From NCBI RefSeq assembly GCF_905220995.1, contig NZ_CAJNBJ010000001.1, positions 1,116,001 through 1,180,000 of the forward strand: a DNA stretch of 64,000 bases. The letters run 5' to 3'. Below the pieces are notes generated by a model. The model had not been told where the DNA came from and ran no database searches. It saw only the letters and a program-made list of their open reading frames with translations. Numbering within the stretch: position 1 is the stretch's first letter; each line of letters begins with the position of its first letter. This DNA comes from Nitrospira defluvii. Lineage in GTDB: Bacteria > Nitrospirota > Nitrospiria > Nitrospirales > Nitrospiraceae. A program made the position numbers and the translations under genes. This document shows, piece after piece, positions 1 through 8,466 of this stretch.

Positions 1-603
1 GTTCTTCTCGACCGTAGCCGCCTGACAAGAGTCCCACCCCGAGCGCGGAGGCACGACGGGCCGCCAGCAAATCCCAGACGCTGTCTCCGACGACGATGCA
101 CTTCGCAATCGGGACCCGAAGCTGTTCTGCAGCAGCCAGAAATAAATCAGGATCCGGTTTCGCGCGTTTGACTTGATCTCGAGTCACCACCGGCGTTCCT
201 GGAGGCAGCGCCAGCAACTGTAACGTATGTTGCGCGCTCTGCAGCCGCCCGCTGGTGGCAATGGCGAAAGGCACACGACCCGCCGTCAGCGCATCCAGCA
301 GGTTCTGCGCACCCGGCAGCACCCGGAGCGATGGAGCCTGCTTCACAAACGCCTCTGCGTGCACCCGCTGAATGCGTTCCGCTTCTTCCTTCGAAACCGG
401 CCGACCGGTTTCACGCCAGAGAGCCTGTAACATGAGACCGCCGCTCATGCCGATTTGGCGATGAATCCTCCAGACCGGCAATTCGATGCCGGCTGCCTGA
501 GTGGCTTCACGCCAGGCCAGCACATGCTGGTAGACGCTATCCACCAAGTGCCGTCCAAGTCGAAAAGAAACGCGAGAGAGTCGAGATCCTGCGAGGCAGC
601 CAT
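1..603 (-). pseudogene. HAD-superfamily phosphatase, frameshifted and cut by the window edge
   Basis: The N-terminus (start at 603) reads into a HAD motif I, FLFDLDGT. The frame then breaks near 547: restoring one base there gives LVDSVYQHVLAW and an open frame to base 1. The restored frame has a cap region, a motif II-like TSGR, the KPDPDLF motif and motif III/IV (VVGDSVWD). The family is phosphoglycolate-phosphatase-like or beta-phosphoglucomutase-like; the substrate is unknown. It lies 5 bp downstream of the OsmC gene on the same strand, so the two are probably co-transcribed. The single-base loss sits directly after the catalytic motif. It is either a real inactivating mutation or a sequencing/assembly error. 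The C-terminus is outside the window. Confidence 0.8.
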
Positions 604-608
604 CGGTT

Positions 609-1034
609 TTAGCTTTCCAATTTCGTCTCCATCGTAATCGTCGTATTGAGCAAGCGGGAAATCGGGCATCCGGTTTTGGCCGCCGTGGTCGCTTTCTCCC
701 AAGCGGCTGCATCCGCCTTGGGCACTCTGCCCTTCACGTCCAAATGAATGCCGGTGACCGTCCACCCTGCGTCAAGTTTTTCCATCGTGACCGTCGCAGT
801 CGTGGCGAGCTGGTCGGCGACCAGATTCGCCGCGCCCAACTGTGCGGAGAGGGCCATGGTGAAACAGCCGGCATGGGCCGCCGCGATCAGTTCTTCGGGA
901 TTGGTCCCATTACCGTTCTCGAATCGGGTCGTGAAAGAATATTGGGTCTGGGACAGGACACCGCTTTGTGTCGAGACCGTCCCCTTGCCGGTTTTCAAAT
1001 CGCCGTTCCATTGTGCCGAGGCGTGACGTTTCAT
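609..1034 (-). CDS. osmC: OsmC-family peroxiredoxin
   Basis: This 141-residue protein matches the OsmC/Ohr thiol-peroxidase fold, which reduces organic hydroperoxides in the cytoplasm. The two redox cysteines are visible: Cys57 in HAGCFTMALS and Cys123 in TGCPISR. The length is typical. The start at 1034 was chosen because a GAGGAGG ribosome-binding site lies just upstream; a longer open frame to 1139 has no such signal. It is followed 5 bp later by the frameshifted HAD gene. HAGC plus TGCPIS favours the OsmC subgroup over Ohr. Confidence 0.92.
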   Translation of the reverse strand: MKRHASAQWNGDLKTGKGTVSTQSGVLSQTQYSFTTRFENGNGTNPEELIAAAHAGCFTMALSAQLGAANLVADQLATTATVTMEKLDAGWTVTGIHLDVKGRVPKADAAAWEKATTAAKTGCPISRLLNTTITMETKLES

Positions 1035-1083
1035 GTGATCCTCCTCATGTGTATCGTTGATGACATAGGCAGAGCCGATCGGA

Positions 1084-3471
1084 CTACCGCTTGGATTCCT
1101 GCCAGGCGCTCCAACCGGGTCCGACCCGATGGGCGACATAACGATGGTGGGACGTGATCCTTTGCATGGACCCCTGACTCAACTCAATGGTCATTGGTTC
1201 ACCGCTCCGGAAATCGACGGTCACCTGTCCCGGCTCGCGATCGATCGTCACGGAGATTCGCCGACCTCTCCATTGCAGGGGAAACGATAACCGGTCCCAG
1301 TTCGATGGAAGGTGCGGGGCGACGACAAGTCCCTCCTCTCGAAGCCTGATTCCCCCCATCCCAAACACGGCGGCCTGCCAGAGTCCCCCCAGGGTGGCGA
1401 TGTGCACGCCCCCGGCCGACTTGCCCCCGTGATGCGCAAGATCGATCGCCGCTGCGTCGTAAAAGTACTGGGCCGCCAGATCGGCCTCGCCGAGCCGCGC
1501 GCTCACTACGGCATGGAGGGCGGGACTCAAGGAACTGCCATGTGCGGTACGCGGCGCATAGTACCGGACGTTCGCCTCATGGACGGCAACGGGGAACCGT
1601 TCCCAAAAGAGGGCGCTCAGCGCGACCACGTCGGCCTGTTTCACGACTTGAGCGCGCTGCGTCCTCTCGCGTCCGATCGTCACATCGATGGGAACCGACA
1701 TCGGGCGGTATGGCTGGAGGTCGAGTTCCTCCAGGTCAAAAAAGCCGGCAAATTGCTCGAACAGATTGGTTGCGCGATCGAATCCCGTCACCATGAGCGC
1801 CGCAGTCCGACGCCAGGAGTCCGGTTCATCGGGCGTGACCCGCACACGCTCGCTGATGATAGGCCAGACATCCGCACGGTGGGAGCGGAGCCAATCGACC
1901 GTGTCTGCGGCCCGTTCGAGATTCCATTGCGCCATGACGTTCGTGTAGGCATTGTCATCCACGGACTCATGGTATTCATCCGGGCCGATGACCGTTCGAA
2001 TGTGGTACCGCCCGTCAGGCTCTACCCGACCACGAGTGGCCCAGAATCGCGCGGTTTCGATGAGGATGTCTGCGCCGGCCGTGAGAAAAAACTCCTCATC
2101 CGCCGTCGCCTGCCAATATTGCCAGACCGCATAGGCGATATCCGCGCTGATATGGTGCTCCTGAATCCCCGTGAGGACCTGAACCACCCGGCCGTCCGGC
2201 GCGCGGACCGTCTCCGGCGTGACATCCGCTCCCGTATCGGCAGACTCCCAGGCGTACAACGCTCCTTGATATCCCAGCCGCCGTGCCCTGTCGCGAGCGG
2301 CCGGAAGCGTATGGAAACGATACTGCAAGAGCGACCGCGCCGCCGCAGGATCGGTGAAGGTGTAAAACGGCAGCAGATAAATTTCAGTATCCCAGAAGAC
2401 GTGCCCCTTGTAGGTCGGACCGCTCAGAGCCCTGGCGCCGATGGATACACGCTCGTCCTGTGGATTCACCGCACTGTTGAGATGATAGACCGCAAAGCGG
2501 AGCGCGCGCTGCGCCGTCTCATCGCCGACCACCTCGACTTCGCTCGCACAGCACCGCTCCTCCCATGCCTGGGCGTGTCGTAACAGATTCGCGGCCAGCC
2601 CCGTCTCGGCAGCTCGGCGAACATGGCCGGTGGCTGCCTCGGCAGGATCCCGGACCTCGCGAGATGAATAGACGACGACGGAGCGATCGAACCGAGCCGC
2701 CGCGCCCCGTTGGGCTCGCCATACCCACTGCTCGGCGCACGCTTCGCCCGAGCCGTTCCCCACACTCTCCAGACCCTTCTCATGTTCCAGCCGGCTGTGA
2801 GAGGCCATGGCGATCGTTGTTCCTCTGTCCGTCTGCCCCAGGAGCAGGGCTGCATTGCCTTTCAGCTCGGAAGACCAGTGGATCTCCGACTGAGGATTGC
2901 TCGTGGCGGATTGGATCGTGATGTCCCCCTCATAGTTTTCCGGCGTGACCGTGACGGACTGGAGCAAAAGGTGTCGATCGTGAAGACACACGGCGCGCGC
3001 ATAGGTGAGCGCCGTCACTCGGCCTCGGTCATCCTGGTGCCGCCACTGTCGAAACAGCACCCCGTGCTGCAGGTCGAGGATGCGTCGGTGATCGAGCGTC
3101 GTTCCGGTTTCGAGCGACAGCGGGACCCCTTCCACCAGTACGCGAAGATGCGTCCAATCGGGCAGCTCCGCGAGTTTCAGGACGCCTCCTGCTCCCCCGG
3201 TACCCGTAAACACGCCGGCCAGATACGTCACCGGAGAGGATGGGCCTGCACGTTCGTCGAGCGAACCCCGCGTTCCCACATAACCATTTGCCACGGTGAA
3301 AATCGACTCGATCCCAGGCTCGCAATTGTGGTCGAACCCTGCTTCGACCAGGGCCCAGCGTGGGTCAACGGCGAATGGAACCCTGACCGACAAGAACGGC
3401 GTAGCCGCGTTCACCCCTTCTTCGCCCTGATCCGGCACGGGCAGGATCGCTTTGTCGTGAGGTTTCCACAT
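1084..3471 (-). CDS. GH65 family glycosyl hydrolase / disaccharide phosphorylase
   Basis: This 795-residue protein is a full-length glycoside hydrolase family 65 member (N-terminal beta-sandwich, central (alpha/alpha)6 barrel, small C-terminal beta domain). The N-terminal signature ESIFTVANGYVGTRGSLDER is typical, and the catalytic acid is expected in GPDEYHE near residue 497. Family members phosphorolyse maltose, trehalose, kojibiose or related disaccharides to beta-glucose 1-phosphate plus glucose. The divergent neighbour is a beta-phosphoglucomutase-like gene, which would turn that product into glucose 6-phosphate. The pairing favours a phosphorylase over a hydrolase, but the sugar cannot be read from sequence. 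The start at 3471 gives MWKPHDK. Confidence 0.9.
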   Translation of the reverse strand: MWKPHDKAILPVPDQGEEGVNAATPFLSVRVPFAVDPRWALVEAGFDHNCEPGIESIFTVANGYVGTRGSLDERAGPSSPVTYLAGVFTGTGGAGGVLKLAELPDWTHLRVLVEGVPLSLETGTTLDHRRILDLQHGVLFRQWRHQDDRGRVTALTYARAVCLHDRHLLLQSVTVTPENYEGDITIQSATSNPQSEIHWSSELKGNAALLLGQTDRGTTIAMASHSRLEHEKGLESVGNGSGEACAEQWVWRAQRGAAARFDRSVVVYSSREVRDPAEAATGHVRRAAETGLAANLLRHAQAWEERCCASEVEVVGDETAQRALRFAVYHLNSAVNPQDERVSIGARALSGPTYKGHVFWDTEIYLLPFYTFTDPAAARSLLQYRFHTLPAARDRARRLGYQGALYAWESADTGADVTPETVRAPDGRVVQVLTGIQEHHISADIAYAVWQYWQATADEEFFLTAGADILIETARFWATRGRVEPDGRYHIRTVIGPDEYHESVDDNAYTNVMAQWNLERAADTVDWLRSHRADVWPIISERVRVTPDEPDSWRRTAALMVTGFDRATNLFEQFAGFFDLEELDLQPYRPMSVPIDVTIGRERTQRAQVVKQADVVALSALFWERFPVAVHEANVRYYAPRTAHGSSLSPALHAVVSARLGEADLAAQYFYDAAAIDLAHHGGKSAGGVHIATLGGLWQAAVFGMGGIRLREEGLVVAPHLPSNWDRLSFPLQWRGRRISVTIDREPGQVTVDFRSGEPMTIELSQGSMQRITSHHRYVAHRVGPGWSAWQESKR

Positions 3472-3574
3472 CGTGACGTTCCTTCACATCTTCGAAGGGG
3501 AGAATGGTAGCATGCAGTCACGACCACGTATCCCGCATGCCGACACACAGACTGACACGCAAGGGAGACCGAGG

Positions 3575-4351
3575 ATGACACAGGGCGCATCCGGAGAACA
3601 ACCTTTCCATCCGCCGTCCATCGATCCGACCAAGTTCGATGCGGTGCTCTTCGACCTCGATGGAGTCCTCACCAAAACCGCCGTCGTGCATGCCACCGCC
3701 TGGAAACGACTGTTCGATGAGTACCTGCAAGCGAAAGCCTTGCGCGATCACGTGCCTTTTCAGCCCTTCGATATCCTGCTCGACTATCAACGATACGTGG
3801 ACGGCAAACTTCGATACGACGGGGTCCGGGCCTTTCTGGAATCTCGCCACATCGTCCTGCCCAATGGCACGGCGCACGATGGCCCGGAGCAGGAAACCGT
3901 CCAGGGGCTCGGGAACAAGAAGGACGGGTACTTCCAAGCGCATCTCGCACAACATGGCATCGAGCTGTATGACGACGCGATGCAGCTTCTCCGGAACGTA
4001 CGGGCACAGGGCATGCGAACCGCGGTCGTCTCAGCCAGCAAGCACACTGCGGCCGTGCTACAAAAAACCGGCCTCGCGGATTTCTTCCAGACTCGGGTTG
4101 ACGGTATCGAAAGCGAACGGCTCCATCTTGCAGGCAAGCCGGCCCCAGATGGTTTTCTCGAAGCGGCCAGGCGACTGCAGGTCGATCCGCCTCGAGCCAT
4201 TGTCGTCGAGGACGCCGTCGCAGGGGTGCAGGCCGGGCGTAACGGTGGATTCGGACTGGTCATCGGCGTCGATCGAACCGGGCATGCGGAAGACCTCATC
4301 CGGAACGGGGCGCACGTCGTGACGGCGGACCTGACTGAACTCTGCCCATAA
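3575..4351 (+). CDS. pgmB: beta-phosphoglucomutase family HAD hydrolase
   Basis: A HAD protein of about 258 residues with motif I FDLDGVLTKT (nucleophile and acid/base Asp), motif II VVSASK, the KPAPDGF lysine, and motif III/IV VVEDAVAGVQAG. All are typical of beta-phosphoglucomutase, which interconverts beta-glucose 1-phosphate and glucose 6-phosphate. It is divergent from the GH65 phosphorylase gene. The start at 3575 follows an AAGGGAG site with 7-base spacing; an upstream ATG at 3512 also has a purine-rich site (AAGGGGA), so a 21-residue longer form is possible. The gene ends before a strong hairpin shared with the convergent gene. Confidence 0.85.
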   Translation: MTQGASGEQPFHPPSIDPTKFDAVLFDLDGVLTKTAVVHATAWKRLFDEYLQAKALRDHVPFQPFDILLDYQRYVDGKLRYDGVRAFLESRHIVLPNGTAHDGPEQETVQGLGNKKDGYFQAHLAQHGIELYDDAMQLLRNVRAQGMRTAVVSASKHTAAVLQKTGLADFFQTRVDGIESERLHLAGKPAPDGFLEAARRLQVDPPRAIVVEDAVAGVQAGRNGGFGLVIGVDRTGHAEDLIRNGAHVVTADLTELCP

Positions 4352-4408
4352 CCTGTTCCAAGCGCCTCTTCTCACCACGTCGCAAGTTCCCGCGCAGCCT
4401 CCCACGGG

Positions 4409-4431
4409 GCGGGGAGGCAAGACCTCCCCGC
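4409..4431. terminator. Bidirectional terminator-like hairpin
   Basis: Perfect 9-bp arms GCGGGGAGG (4409-4417) and CCTCCCCGC (4423-4431) enclose a 5-base loop, between the ends of two convergent genes (4351 and 4444). No clear T-tract follows, so termination efficiency is uncertain. Confidence 0.55.
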
Positions 4432-4443
4432 TCGGAGCTGCCG

Positions 4444-4791
4444 TCATTGCACCTCGACCGTGATCGTGTCAGTCGCGGTCAAATGGTCGTGATCGTGAGT
4501 CGCCGCTTGAACCTTGATCTCATGCTTGCCCTTGCTCAGGCCCTTGAAGGTGCCGGGAAACTTCTTCTGGGGTTCGCCGTCCAGGTACACATGTGCATGA
4601 GCGGCTTTGGAACCCTTCGTGAGCGCGTAGGTGAGCTCGAAGGTCTCTCCCACCTTGGCTCCGTCCTTCGGGGAGGTGATTGTGACAAGTGATCCATCAT
4701 CGACCTCGGCGAACAGGGAACCGGCCGACACCAACACCCCGCTCAGACCCAACACCACCATCGCAACCCTCATCGTATTGTGCATCTTCAT
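4444..4791 (-). CDS. Exported DUF4399-like protein
   Basis: A 115-residue protein with a clear signal peptide (hydrophobic stretch at about residues 8-27, ending near SLFAEV). One beta-rich domain follows, with SPKDGAKVGETFELTY, HAHVYLDG, LSKGKHEI and a histidine-rich ATHDHDHL. This resembles the DUF4399/Ig-like module in which paired His residues end the domain. It is probably periplasmic; the His-rich end could bind metal (inference). Its ribosome-binding site AAGGAGGAG is strong. Function unknown. Confidence 0.75.
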   Translation of the reverse strand: MKMHNTMRVAMVVLGLSGVLVSAGSLFAEVDDGSLVTITSPKDGAKVGETFELTYALTKGSKAAHAHVYLDGEPQKKFPGTFKGLSKGKHEIKVQAATHDHDHLTATDTITVEVQ

Positions 4792-4847
4792 ACTCTCCTC
4801 CTTGATCGCTGGCTGAATTCCGCACGATGCTTCTCGTGCACCTATGA

Positions 4848-5143
4848 TCAGTATTCAAAGGCGACGTGATAGAGCGCCGGCGTCATGTCCACCCCCAGTT
4901 GCGCCAGTTTCTCCTTCATGGGCGTGACGCTCTTCTCATACGCCTTCCAGTACAAGCCTTCGTTCTCCCAGATGGCGACGTTGATATAGGTGAACCGGCT
5001 GTCCGGCTTGAGACTCTTATGGAATTTCCCGCTGAGAAATCCTTCTTGCTTCGTGATGTGCGCCTTGACGTCCTGCCACCACTGCACGAACTCTGCTTCG
5101 TTGACGGCGGGACCGAAAATACATTGATCAATGTCACCGGCAT
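4848..5143 (-). pseudogene. Antibiotic biosynthesis monooxygenase (ABM) domain protein, frameshifted
   Basis: An ATG at 5143 follows an AAGGAGG site and encodes MPVTLINVFSVPP, the usual first strand of an ABM-fold protein. The frame then leaves the family. Adding one base near 5108 restores NEAEFVQWWQDVKAH and the rest of a standard domain of about 99 residues ending HVAFEY. A GTG at 5150 opens the downstream frame alone, but it lies inside the ribosome-binding site and makes a poor N-terminus, so a frameshift is the better reading. ABM proteins are small dimeric mono-oxygenases or heme/quinone-related enzymes; nothing here fixes a substrate. Confidence 0.7.
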
Positions 5144-5269
5144 CAGGCACCTCCTTGAACGGCTTCGGCGGTGGCCGCCACTTTCATACCGACACCTGTT
5201 GAACCACCGGCCTGATCTCGACCCAGCGACGGTCCGGCGGGAGCAGGGCCCCCGCCAGACCCATTCAGG

Positions 5270-6187
5270 TTACTGCGCCTTCCGCAGGTCGATGACGGTG
5301 CCTTCTTCATTCAACTCGACCACGATGTGGGACCCTTCCGCGATCGGCTTGGTCTTCACTTCCATGCGCTCCAACGGAAACTCTTTCACGCCTTCCGGCG
5401 TCGCCAGTTTGATCACATTCTTCGTCGTCCCCGCATAGATCAATTTGCCGAAGATCAGCCGGTGGCTGCCGGCCTTGTGTTTTTCTTTTCCATGATGATC
5501 GATGACCATACCTTCTTCATTGACCCAGAGCGACACGTCATCGCCGACCGCCGCATCGGCAGGGGCGGTGTTCGCGCTGATCGTGTATTGTCCCGCCGGC
5601 GTTTTCACATAGATCAGGCCGGACTGGATCTTGGTCACCGTCCCATTCACCTGAATGACATAGCCAGGCTTGGTGCGCGGATGTTCGTCGAAGCTCATCT
5701 CCACAGTGAAACGGTTGATGTCGATCATCTTTCCCGCTTCGTTCAACTCGGCCGTCACCGGCGCCCCTTCTTCCAATGTCGACAACTTGGACCGGCCTGT
5801 TTGCACATCGATGGCCTTCTCTCCCTCCGGGGTCCACACCTTGATTTCCTTCCTATCCGGCGAGGTATAGGCCAGGTTACCCGTCACGAAGCGATGGGTA
5901 TGCGCCCTGTCTCCCTTCCGATGGACGTCGATCACGGCATTGTTTTCGTTGACCTGCATGTCCACTTCTTCTCCCACCTCAAGATTCTTGGGCGTGAGTG
6001 TCGACGCAATTTTCATCGTCCCCCAGGGCGTCTTCACGGTGGTGATGCCTGACGCCACATTCGAAACCACCCCGCTGACCTTCATATGTGTCGCTTTTTT
6101 CGCCCCGCCATCGGCGGCTTGTCCAGAGGGCACCGCCATCGACAAGCTGAGTACGATTGCACCGAGCATCACTATGGTCCGTGTCAT
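5270..6187 (-). CDS. Exported protein with duplicated beta-rich repeat
   Basis: A 305-residue secreted protein: signal peptide at residues 1-25 (hydrophobic core, then GQAA), then two units of about 130 residues. Each unit has two related halves. The first runs SG..VKTP.G ... VGEEV ... VNE..VID.H.KG; the second runs HR..TG.L.Y ... I.V.TPEG ... EGA.V..ELNE.G..ID. A one-unit paralogue lies at 22747-23265. I do not recognise a named family. The start at 6187 has a GAAAGGAG site; an upstream in-frame ATG at 6208 does not. The halves look like small beta-barrels (OB-like), which is inference from spacing and glycine pattern. Probably periplasmic. Confidence 0.75.
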   Translation of the reverse strand: MTRTIVMLGAIVLSLSMAVPSGQAADGGAKKATHMKVSGVVSNVASGITTVKTPWGTMKIASTLTPKNLEVGEEVDMQVNENNAVIDVHRKGDRAHTHRFVTGNLAYTSPDRKEIKVWTPEGEKAIDVQTGRSKLSTLEEGAPVTAELNEAGKMIDINRFTVEMSFDEHPRTKPGYVIQVNGTVTKIQSGLIYVKTPAGQYTISANTAPADAAVGDDVSLWVNEEGMVIDHHGKEKHKAGSHRLIFGKLIYAGTTKNVIKLATPEGVKEFPLERMEVKTKPIAEGSHIVVELNEEGTVIDLRKAQ

Positions 6188-6200
6188 GGTGTGACTCCTT

Positions 6201-6488
6201 TCATCCATGTTTGTGAACGCCTGTCCTGTCTAAACTCTGCACGATGGCCTTCGTCAGACACCCTGACGCCTGAATCGAGACCCCCTCGCGGGTCATCTGA
6301 GACAGCAGCCTCGTGCCCGCCTCATCGATGAAGCTCACGTCCCGGAGGTCGACCCGACATTGCCTCGGATCGTCGAAGTCCGCCATCAGCCAGCATTGCC
6401 GGAGCTCCTGGACCCAGGGACCGACCAGACGCCCGGAGAGCGTGAAGGTGATCCGTGGATGTTCGTTCGACACCGTAATTTTCAGCAT
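6201..6488 (-). CDS. STAS-domain protein
   Basis: A 95-residue single-domain protein. The core reads ITFTLSGRLVGPWVQEL then VDLRDVSFIDEAGTRLL, the strand-helix pattern of STAS/anti-sigma-antagonist proteins, with the phosphorylatable Ser position replaced (DEAGTRLL). Such domains act as phospho-switches or small-molecule sensors. It is 13 bp upstream of the repeat-protein gene on the same strand. The start at 6488 (MLKITVS) was chosen because the longer frame is basic and low-complexity. The partner is unknown. Confidence 0.72.
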   Translation of the reverse strand: MLKITVSNEHPRITFTLSGRLVGPWVQELRQCWLMADFDDPRQCRVDLRDVSFIDEAGTRLLSQMTREGVSIQASGCLTKAIVQSLDRTGVHKHG

Positions 6489-6528
6489 GGTCGTACCAGC
6501 CTCCGCGTGACGCGAATTAGACTGCGCC

Positions 6529-7035
6529 TTACAAGGTGCGGAACGCATACTTCTGGTCGCGTGCTTCCGAGGACTGACTCTTCGCCGGCTCACCCAGCCA
6601 TTTGGCGATCAGCCCGTCCAGCGACCACTTGCCGCCACCCACCACCAACAGCGCCAGGCTCATCGCGATCACGAGGAGGTGATATTCAAAGCCTTCACCT
6701 TGCTGCTGGCCGAACCAATTCATGAAGAAGCCCTGCGGCAAGTGCACCGTCACGATCGCGCCGAGCATGATGACGATGAAGCTCGCCGCCGTGAACCGCG
6801 TGAGCAGACCTGCGATTAATCCAAGACTGCCGATGGATTCACCGATGATGACTAGAAACGCAACCAGCCAGGGCAGCCCCATCTTTTGCGTGAAAAATCC
6901 CATCGTGCCTTCGAAGCCAAACCCTCCGTACCAGCCCAACAATTTCTGCGCGCCATGAGCGAAGATCACGCCGCCCAACGCCACTCGCAAGATCAACCCG
7001 GCCCAGGACTCATCTGTTTTGAACAACGCCTGCAT
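6529..7035 (-). CDS. DoxX family membrane protein
   Basis: A 168-residue integral membrane protein with four predicted helices and the DoxX/DoxD signature (LILRVALGGVIFAHGAQKL, then GFGFEGTMGFF). DoxX proteins are small quinone-linked or redox-homeostasis membrane proteins. The start at 7035 follows a GGAGGTGCAGC site. It ends 40 bp before the STAS gene. The upstream intergenic region carries repeated TGACGA motifs. Confidence 0.87.
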   Translation of the reverse strand: MQALFKTDESWAGLILRVALGGVIFAHGAQKLLGWYGGFGFEGTMGFFTQKMGLPWLVAFLVIIGESIGSLGLIAGLLTRFTAASFIVIMLGAIVTVHLPQGFFMNWFGQQQGEGFEYHLLVIAMSLALLVVGGGKWSLDGLIAKWLGEPAKSQSSEARDQKYAFRTL

Positions 7036-7193
7036 GCTGCACCTCCAGTTAGAATTGATGACCGATCCGTTGTACGTGCGGTATGGCAAGGGTCGTTCCC
7101 GTTCATCGCGATGCCAACGACACGTGCTAACACATTGACGATATGGAGAATTTCGAAGATGCGCCCTGGTGAGTCTCGCTGTGTTGGGCTGAA

Positions 7194-7256
7194 GTGACGA
7201 AGGAGCGACGACGACCCATCGTCAGGTGACGAAGGCCGTCGTCACGAGATGACGGG
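7194..7256. repeat. Short direct repeats upstream of doxX
   Basis: GTGACGAAGG occurs at 7194-7203 and again at 7226-7235 (32-bp spacing), with GTCGTCAC and GATGACG between and after. The cluster lies between the ABC permease stop and the DoxX gene and may be a regulator site. No regulator can be assigned. Confidence 0.35.
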
Positions 7257-7301
7257 ACGTGGTGGGTGAGCGTCAACGAGCACGGTGATGGTGATGGCTG
7301 C

Positions 7302-8456
7302 TTATTGAAATTGCCGCCGGAATCGCCACATACCGAAGCCGAACAGGCTGCCGCCCAACAGGAGCATGGCACCGACCGACTTCCACAGCATATCCAACCC
7401 TGCGCCCTTCAGCATCACGCCATAGGTGATGTCGATGTAGTAGCGCAGCGGTGAGAGCGTCATGATCGCCTGCACCCACGTCGGCATGGACTCATACGGT
7501 GACGTAATGCCAGACAACAGGAGCATCGGCCCCACGACGAAGAGTGTCATCATGCCCACCTGGGCCTGATTCTTCGCGAGTGTCGCTGCCACCAGCCCGA
7601 ATCCGGCAGTGGTGAAGACGTGCAACGCGGTCAGGAGAAAAAAGAGTCCGGTCGACCCCTTCATCGGCACATGAAACACCGGCTGCAGCACACCGTACAG
7701 CGCGAGACTGAGCGCGAGGAGGATGACCCCGGACATCGCGAGCACTTTGGCAAACATGATCTGGAAGGAAGACAGGGGCGACACCAACAATTGTTCGACC
7801 GTGCCCCGCTCCTTCTCACGCACCAGCGCAGCCGCCGGCAATAACACGGCAAAGATGGTCGTCATACGGAGGACATGGGCGATGGACTGGAACCATCGTT
7901 CATCTTGGGTGGGATTGAACCAGACGCGATGGGCACTGGTCACCATCGGCAGGCTCGCCTTCGCACCGGAAAGACCGGCGGACGCCAGGCCCCGCTCGGC
8001 GCCGAACAGGCCGGCGATTCGCACGGTATAGGCGGCGGCCGAAAGTCCTTGAGGGGCATTGGTGGTGTCAACGAGCAGCTGGACCGCCGTTCGCTCCCCA
8101 CTCATCAACGCCTCGTGAAATCGGGGAGGAATCTCCAACAGCAACATCGCGCGGCCCGCATCCAACTGTCTGAGTCCCTCCCGTGGATCGCGGATCTCGC
8201 CGGTAAAGGCGAAATACGGGGGCTGAAACCGGTGGATCAGCTCGCGGGACGAAGGACTGTGATCCGCATCATGCACCAGCAACTCGGCGTTGGTGAGCTG
8301 CATCGTGATCCCGGCGCCGCTCACCACGACCGAAAGGGAAAACGAATAGAGCAAGAACAGCAAGAGCGGCAAGTCGCGCGTCAGTTGCAACAGTTCTTTC
8401 CACGTCAGCGCCGCGAGCCGTCGCCCCCACATGGTTGCCTGCCGGCGAGCCGTCAT
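7302..8456 (-). CDS. ABC-2 type transporter permease (export system 1, second permease)
   Basis: A 384-residue permease: one N-terminal helix (about residues 30-50), a soluble loop of about 130 residues, then five C-terminal helices with the ABC-2 signature VREKERGTVEQLLVSPLS. It matches the YbhR/YhhJ type. It pairs with the permease ending 10 bp upstream, and both are driven by the double ABC ATPase of the same operon. The start at 8456 (MTARRQ) was chosen because the longer frame lies inside the preceding gene. Cargo unknown; related systems export drugs or organic cations across both membranes with an HlyD adaptor. Confidence 0.88.
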   Translation of the reverse strand: MTARRQATMWGRRLAALTWKELLQLTRDLPLLLFLLYSFSLSVVVSGAGITMQLTNAELLVHDADHSPSSRELIHRFQPPYFAFTGEIRDPREGLRQLDAGRAMLLLEIPPRFHEALMSGERTAVQLLVDTTNAPQGLSAAAYTVRIAGLFGAERGLASAGLSGAKASLPMVTSAHRVWFNPTQDERWFQSIAHVLRMTTIFAVLLPAAALVREKERGTVEQLLVSPLSSFQIMFAKVLAMSGVILLALSLALYGVLQPVFHVPMKGSTGLFFLLTALHVFTTAGFGLVAATLAKNQAQVGMMTLFVVGPMLLLSGITSPYESMPTWVQAIMTLSPLRYYIDITYGVMLKGAGLDMLWKSVGAMLLLGGSLFGFGMWRFRRQFQ

Positions 8457-8466
8457 CTCCCATTCC

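Noticed and set aside
1312-2583. Long plus-strand open frame inside the GH65 gene
   Set aside because: Antisense shadow of a well-supported gene; composition and motifs are not protein-like. The same applies to other long antisense frames, for example opposite gyrB and gyrA.
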